Under the pieces are notes generated by a model. It was not told the DNA's origin. It searched no databases and saw only the letters and a program-made list of their open reading frames with translations. Shown one piece after another: positions 6,116 through 7,463 of a stretch of 7,463 bases of DNA. This stretch comes from an uncultured Actinomyces sp. (GTDB lineage Bacteria > Actinomycetota > Actinomycetes > Actinomycetales > Actinomycetaceae): assembly GCA_938028585.1 (NCBI GenBank), contig CALIZH010000369.1, positions 1-7,463 of the forward strand. The letters run 5' to 3'. Numbering within the stretch: the stretch's first letter is position 1; each line of letters starts with the position of its first letter. Position numbers and translations under genes: made by a program.

Positions 6116-7263
6116 CGTCGGTCCCAGGCTCCCTTCTTACGTGCCCAAATGTATTGCAGTGCGGGATATCGCCAGCGTACTGAGCGGCCTCGGCGCTCCA
6201 AATAATGATCCTTGATGAGATCCTCAAGGACGTCGGAGAATTCCTCGCCTTGCGTCAATGAATCGACGGGAATCCACTCATTCGTCTGAGAAAGCGTCTG
6301 TCGCAGGATCTGATCGGCGACTTGTGCGTGCTCGCCATAGTGTGGCCTCACGCGCGTGAGGTAGTGCTCGAACCAACGGAATTCATCGGGGTCATCAATG
6401 AAGTTTTCGAAGCATTCGCGGACATCGCTGGGAGAAAAAGCGGTGTAGCACCTCTGTGCGAGTGCGCCCACGAGTTTGTGTAGGAGGAATGGAATTCCTC
6501 CGCTTACCGCGATGAGCTCATTAACGACATCATCGAGGGGCTCTTGTCCCACGCCTAGGAGCAAGCGGCGTGCAAGCTCGTTGGCCTCGTCACGGGGGAG
6601 AGGCCCGAGCGGTAATGATTCAAGATCGTTCAAGACTCCCTGCGTCATATTGGTTTTGCGTAGAACATGATGGAAGCCGACGGACCCTGTGACGATCCAT
6701 CGCACGCGCGTGGTCTTTTGGCGAAGTGCGCGCAGTGTCTGGAGGATTTCTTCGGCAGCTCCGGCGCCTTCGCGTTCGGCAATGTTATTCACCGCCATGG
6801 GGACCTCATCCATCATGACAAGCGGAATAACATCGTTTTCTTCCCCGTCGAGGGTGCTCAGAATATCTGTGAGTAGGACGTGCGGAGATGTCTGGCGATG
6901 GTAGCTCTTAATAGTGATGGGGCTTGAGATTTCGATATCGCAGTTATCAAAGATCGTTTTGAGTTTCTGAAATGCCCGCGTAGGGAGTTTCCCGCCTTTG
7001 ACGAGTGCGTCGGCAGTGCGGATGAGGAAGTCGTTTACTGTGAAGACGCCCTCGTAATCGATGAAGTAGCAGTGAAAACGCTTCTCTCGTGCGGCGAATG
7101 TATGCATCCAGAAGGTCTTACCCATGCGTCTGGGATCGGTGAGGAGAAGATTTGCGCCCACCTGTAGGCGTTTGCGCGCTTGGGAGGTGATTGCAGCGCG
7201 GCCGACGAAATTTGCGGGGTCTCGGTCACTGCCGGGCTGTGGTTCGATAGGCTCCAGTGCCAT
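6112..7263 (-). CDS. P-loop ATPase with C-terminal winged-helix-like region (ATPase A)
   Basis: A 383-residue ATPase of the archaeal-ATPase/STAND type. After an NFVGR box (residues 18-22), the P-loop reads LLLTDPRRMGKTF. Lys49-Thr50 are intact, but Asp43 replaces the first Gly of Walker A. Walker B is VIPLVMMDEVP with Asp152-Glu153. A sensor-1-like strand VRWIVTGSVG lies at 187-196, and a GGIPFLLH motif at 255-262. Residues 309-383 look like a winged helix (ILRQTL, VDSLTQ, VLEDLIKDHYLER). The ATG at 7263 is chosen because GGAGGG (7268-7273) lies 4 nt upstream; a TTG at 7275 in the same frame would place this ribosome site inside the gene. It is the first gene of the operon and shares a 4-bp ATGA overlap with ATPase B, implying a defined ratio and probably a joint complex. 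The biological role is unknown. Confidence 0.8.
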   Translation of the reverse strand: MALEPIEPQPGSDRDPANFVGRAAITSQARKRLQVGANLLLTDPRRMGKTFWMHTFAAREKRFHCYFIDYEGVFTVNDFLIRTADALVKGGKLPTRAFQKLKTIFDNCDIEISSPITIKSYHRQTSPHVLLTDILSTLDGEENDVIPLVMMDEVPMAVNNIAEREGAGAAEEILQTLRALRQKTTRVRWIVTGSVGFHHVLRKTNMTQGVLNDLESLPLGPLPRDEANELARRLLLGVGQEPLDDVVNELIAVSGGIPFLLHKLVGALAQRCYTAFSPSDVRECFENFIDDPDEFRWFEHYLTRVRPHYGEHAQVADQILRQTLSQTNEWIPVDSLTQGEEFSDVLEDLIKDHYLERRGRSVRWRYPALQYIWARKKGAWDRR

Positions 7264-7267
7264 TACG

Positions 7268-7273
7268 CCCTCC
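7268..7273 (-). promoter_or_regulatory. Ribosome binding site that decides the ATPase A start
   Basis: GGAGGG on the minus strand, 4 nt before the ATG at 7263. It is a strong Shine-Dalgarno and supports this start over the TTG at 7275. Confidence 0.8.
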
Positions 7274-7278
7274 AAAAT

Positions 7279-7294
7279 ACGTGAAATCTCACGT
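7279..7294. promoter_or_regulatory. Inverted repeat ACGTGA-4-TCACGT in the ATPase operon leader (putative operator)
   Basis: Two perfect 6-bp arms (7279-7284 and 7289-7294) flank a 4-bp spacer. The predicted transcription start (about 7290) falls inside it, a typical place for a repressor site. Its centre is 32 bp, about three helical turns, from the centre of the palindrome over the -35 box. Both sites have an ACGT core. Confidence 0.55.
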
Positions 7295-7297
7295 CTA

Positions 7298-7325
7298 ATT
7301 ATACGTAGAGATTGACGTACGTCAA
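7298..7325 (-). promoter_or_regulatory. Near-consensus sigma-70-type promoter of the ATPase operon
   Basis: Read on the minus strand, TTGACG (7325-7320) is followed after 16 bp by a perfect TATAAT (7303-7298). Transcription would start near 7290, giving a short leader of about 27 nt before the ATG at 7263. The -35 box lies only 4 bp past the ogt stop codon, so the operon has its own promoter, although read-through from ogt is also possible. It is by far the strongest promoter-like sequence in the window. Confidence 0.8.
7312..7325. promoter_or_regulatory. Perfect 14-bp palindrome over the -35 box (putative operator)
   Basis: TTGACGTACGTCAA is identical to its own reverse complement and covers the whole -35 hexamer. 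A dimeric regulator bound here would block RNA polymerase. Which protein binds it is unknown; the winged-helix regions of the two ATPases make autoregulation one possibility. Confidence 0.6.
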
Positions 7326-7329
7326 GGGT

Positions 7330-7463
7330 TTAGTGGAGAGAACCCTTTGATTCTACCGACAGCAAGTAGAGCTTTCGCGCCGGCCCACCTCCGTAGTGGA
7401 CCTGGCCCGAGGCCGAGGCCACGCGGTGGCAGGGGACGATCAGCGAGAGCGGGTTGTGCCCAA
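7330..7463 (-). CDS. ogt: Methylated-DNA--[protein]-cysteine S-methyltransferase, C-terminal part (5' partial)
   Basis: The last 43 residues of an Ogt/MGMT-type repair protein run in from the right edge and end at TAA 7332-7330. The segment GHNPLSLIVPCHRV holds the PCHR active-site motif, whose Cys accepts the alkyl group from O6-alkylguanine in a suicide reaction. It is followed by HYGGGPARKLYLLSVES, equivalent to the usual Gly-Gly...Arg-Lys...Leu-Leu-x-x-Glu end. The protein is cytoplasmic and acts on DNA. About three quarters of the gene is outside the window. It points the same way as the ATPase operon and ends 4 bp before that operon's -35 box. No terminator is visible between them. Confidence 0.88.
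   Translation of the reverse strand, partial: GHNPLSLIVPCHRVASASGQVHYGGGPARKLYLLSVESKGSLH
7349..7369 (+). repeat. 21-bp match to the 3' ends of the YkvI genes, antisense within ogt
   Basis: On the plus strand this stretch runs GATTCTACC...CAAGTAG. It matches the last 21 bases of YkvI copy 1 (3030-3050) at 19 positions and those of copy 2 (4502-4522) at 18. It would read DSTDSK-stop in the corresponding frame, but a stop lies just upstream at 7331-7333. On the minus strand it encodes the LYLLSVES part of Ogt. It may be a recombination remnant or a coincidence. Confidence 0.5.

Noticed and set aside
4680..6215. Plus-strand open frames of up to 118 codons inside the ATPase B gene
   Set aside because: They lie antisense to a well-supported protein with clear motifs, have no ribosome sites and show no recognisable domains.
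6476..6904. Plus-strand open frames inside the ATPase A gene
   Set aside because: Same reasons: antisense shadows of a coherent ATPase reading frame.
7264..7275. TTG start at 7275 for ATPase A
   Set aside because: It would put the GGAGGG ribosome site inside the coding sequence; the ATG at 7263 is ideally placed after it.
1..7463. CRISPR arrays, tRNA or rRNA genes, insertion sequences and transposases
   Set aside because: No spaced short repeats, cloverleaf or rRNA-like sequences, and no transposase or integrase motifs were seen on either strand.

Overview
The window looks like chromosomal DNA from an actinobacterium. The DNA is moderately GC-rich (mid-to-high 50s percent by eye). It has GTG starts, a probable leaderless gene and short intergenic gaps. 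An Actinomycetaceae-like host is a guess from overall feel; nothing in the sequence fixes the genus.

Left part, plus strand. The 3' two thirds of a PLP-dependent threonine aldolase / beta-eliminating lyase gene (1-731) is followed by a 241-bp gap holding a degenerate 32-bp tandem repeat and a probable leaderless promoter. Next comes a nitroreductase-family flavoprotein gene (973-1713), and 2 bp after its stop a YkvI-type (COG3949-like) membrane protein gene (1716-3050). A 137-bp gap with a long stem-loop separates this from a second YkvI-type gene of exactly the same length (3188-4522). The two YkvI proteins are tandem paralogs, about three quarters identical by eye. Each carries a hydrophilic, acidic C-terminal tail of about 100 residues. 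Most of the two genes have diverged at synonymous sites, but an 81-bp block near the 3' ends is almost identical, which suggests a recent gene-conversion tract.

Right part, minus strand. The end of an ogt-type O6-alkylguanine-DNA alkyltransferase gene (7330 to the edge) lies just upstream of a two-gene operon. The operon has a near-consensus sigma-70-type promoter (TTGACG, 16 bp, TATAAT) with one perfect palindrome over the -35 box and an inverted repeat near the start of transcription. It encodes two different P-loop ATPases joined by an ATGA stop/start overlap: a 383-aa protein (7263-6112) and a 521-aa protein (6115-4550). The first keeps the Walker B Asp-Glu but has Asp in place of the first Gly of Walker A. 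The second has a perfect Walker A but Met-Glu in place of Asp-Glu. Both have C-terminal DNA-binding-like (winged-helix) regions.

The ATPase operon is the most likely undescribed system here: a tightly controlled, translationally coupled pair of partner ATPases sitting as a cassette between two convergent genes. A 21-bp sequence at the 3' ends of the YkvI genes recurs at 19/21 identity on the far side of the cassette, inside the end of ogt, and may mark an old recombination junction. The biological role (defence, signalling or other) cannot be read from this sequence.
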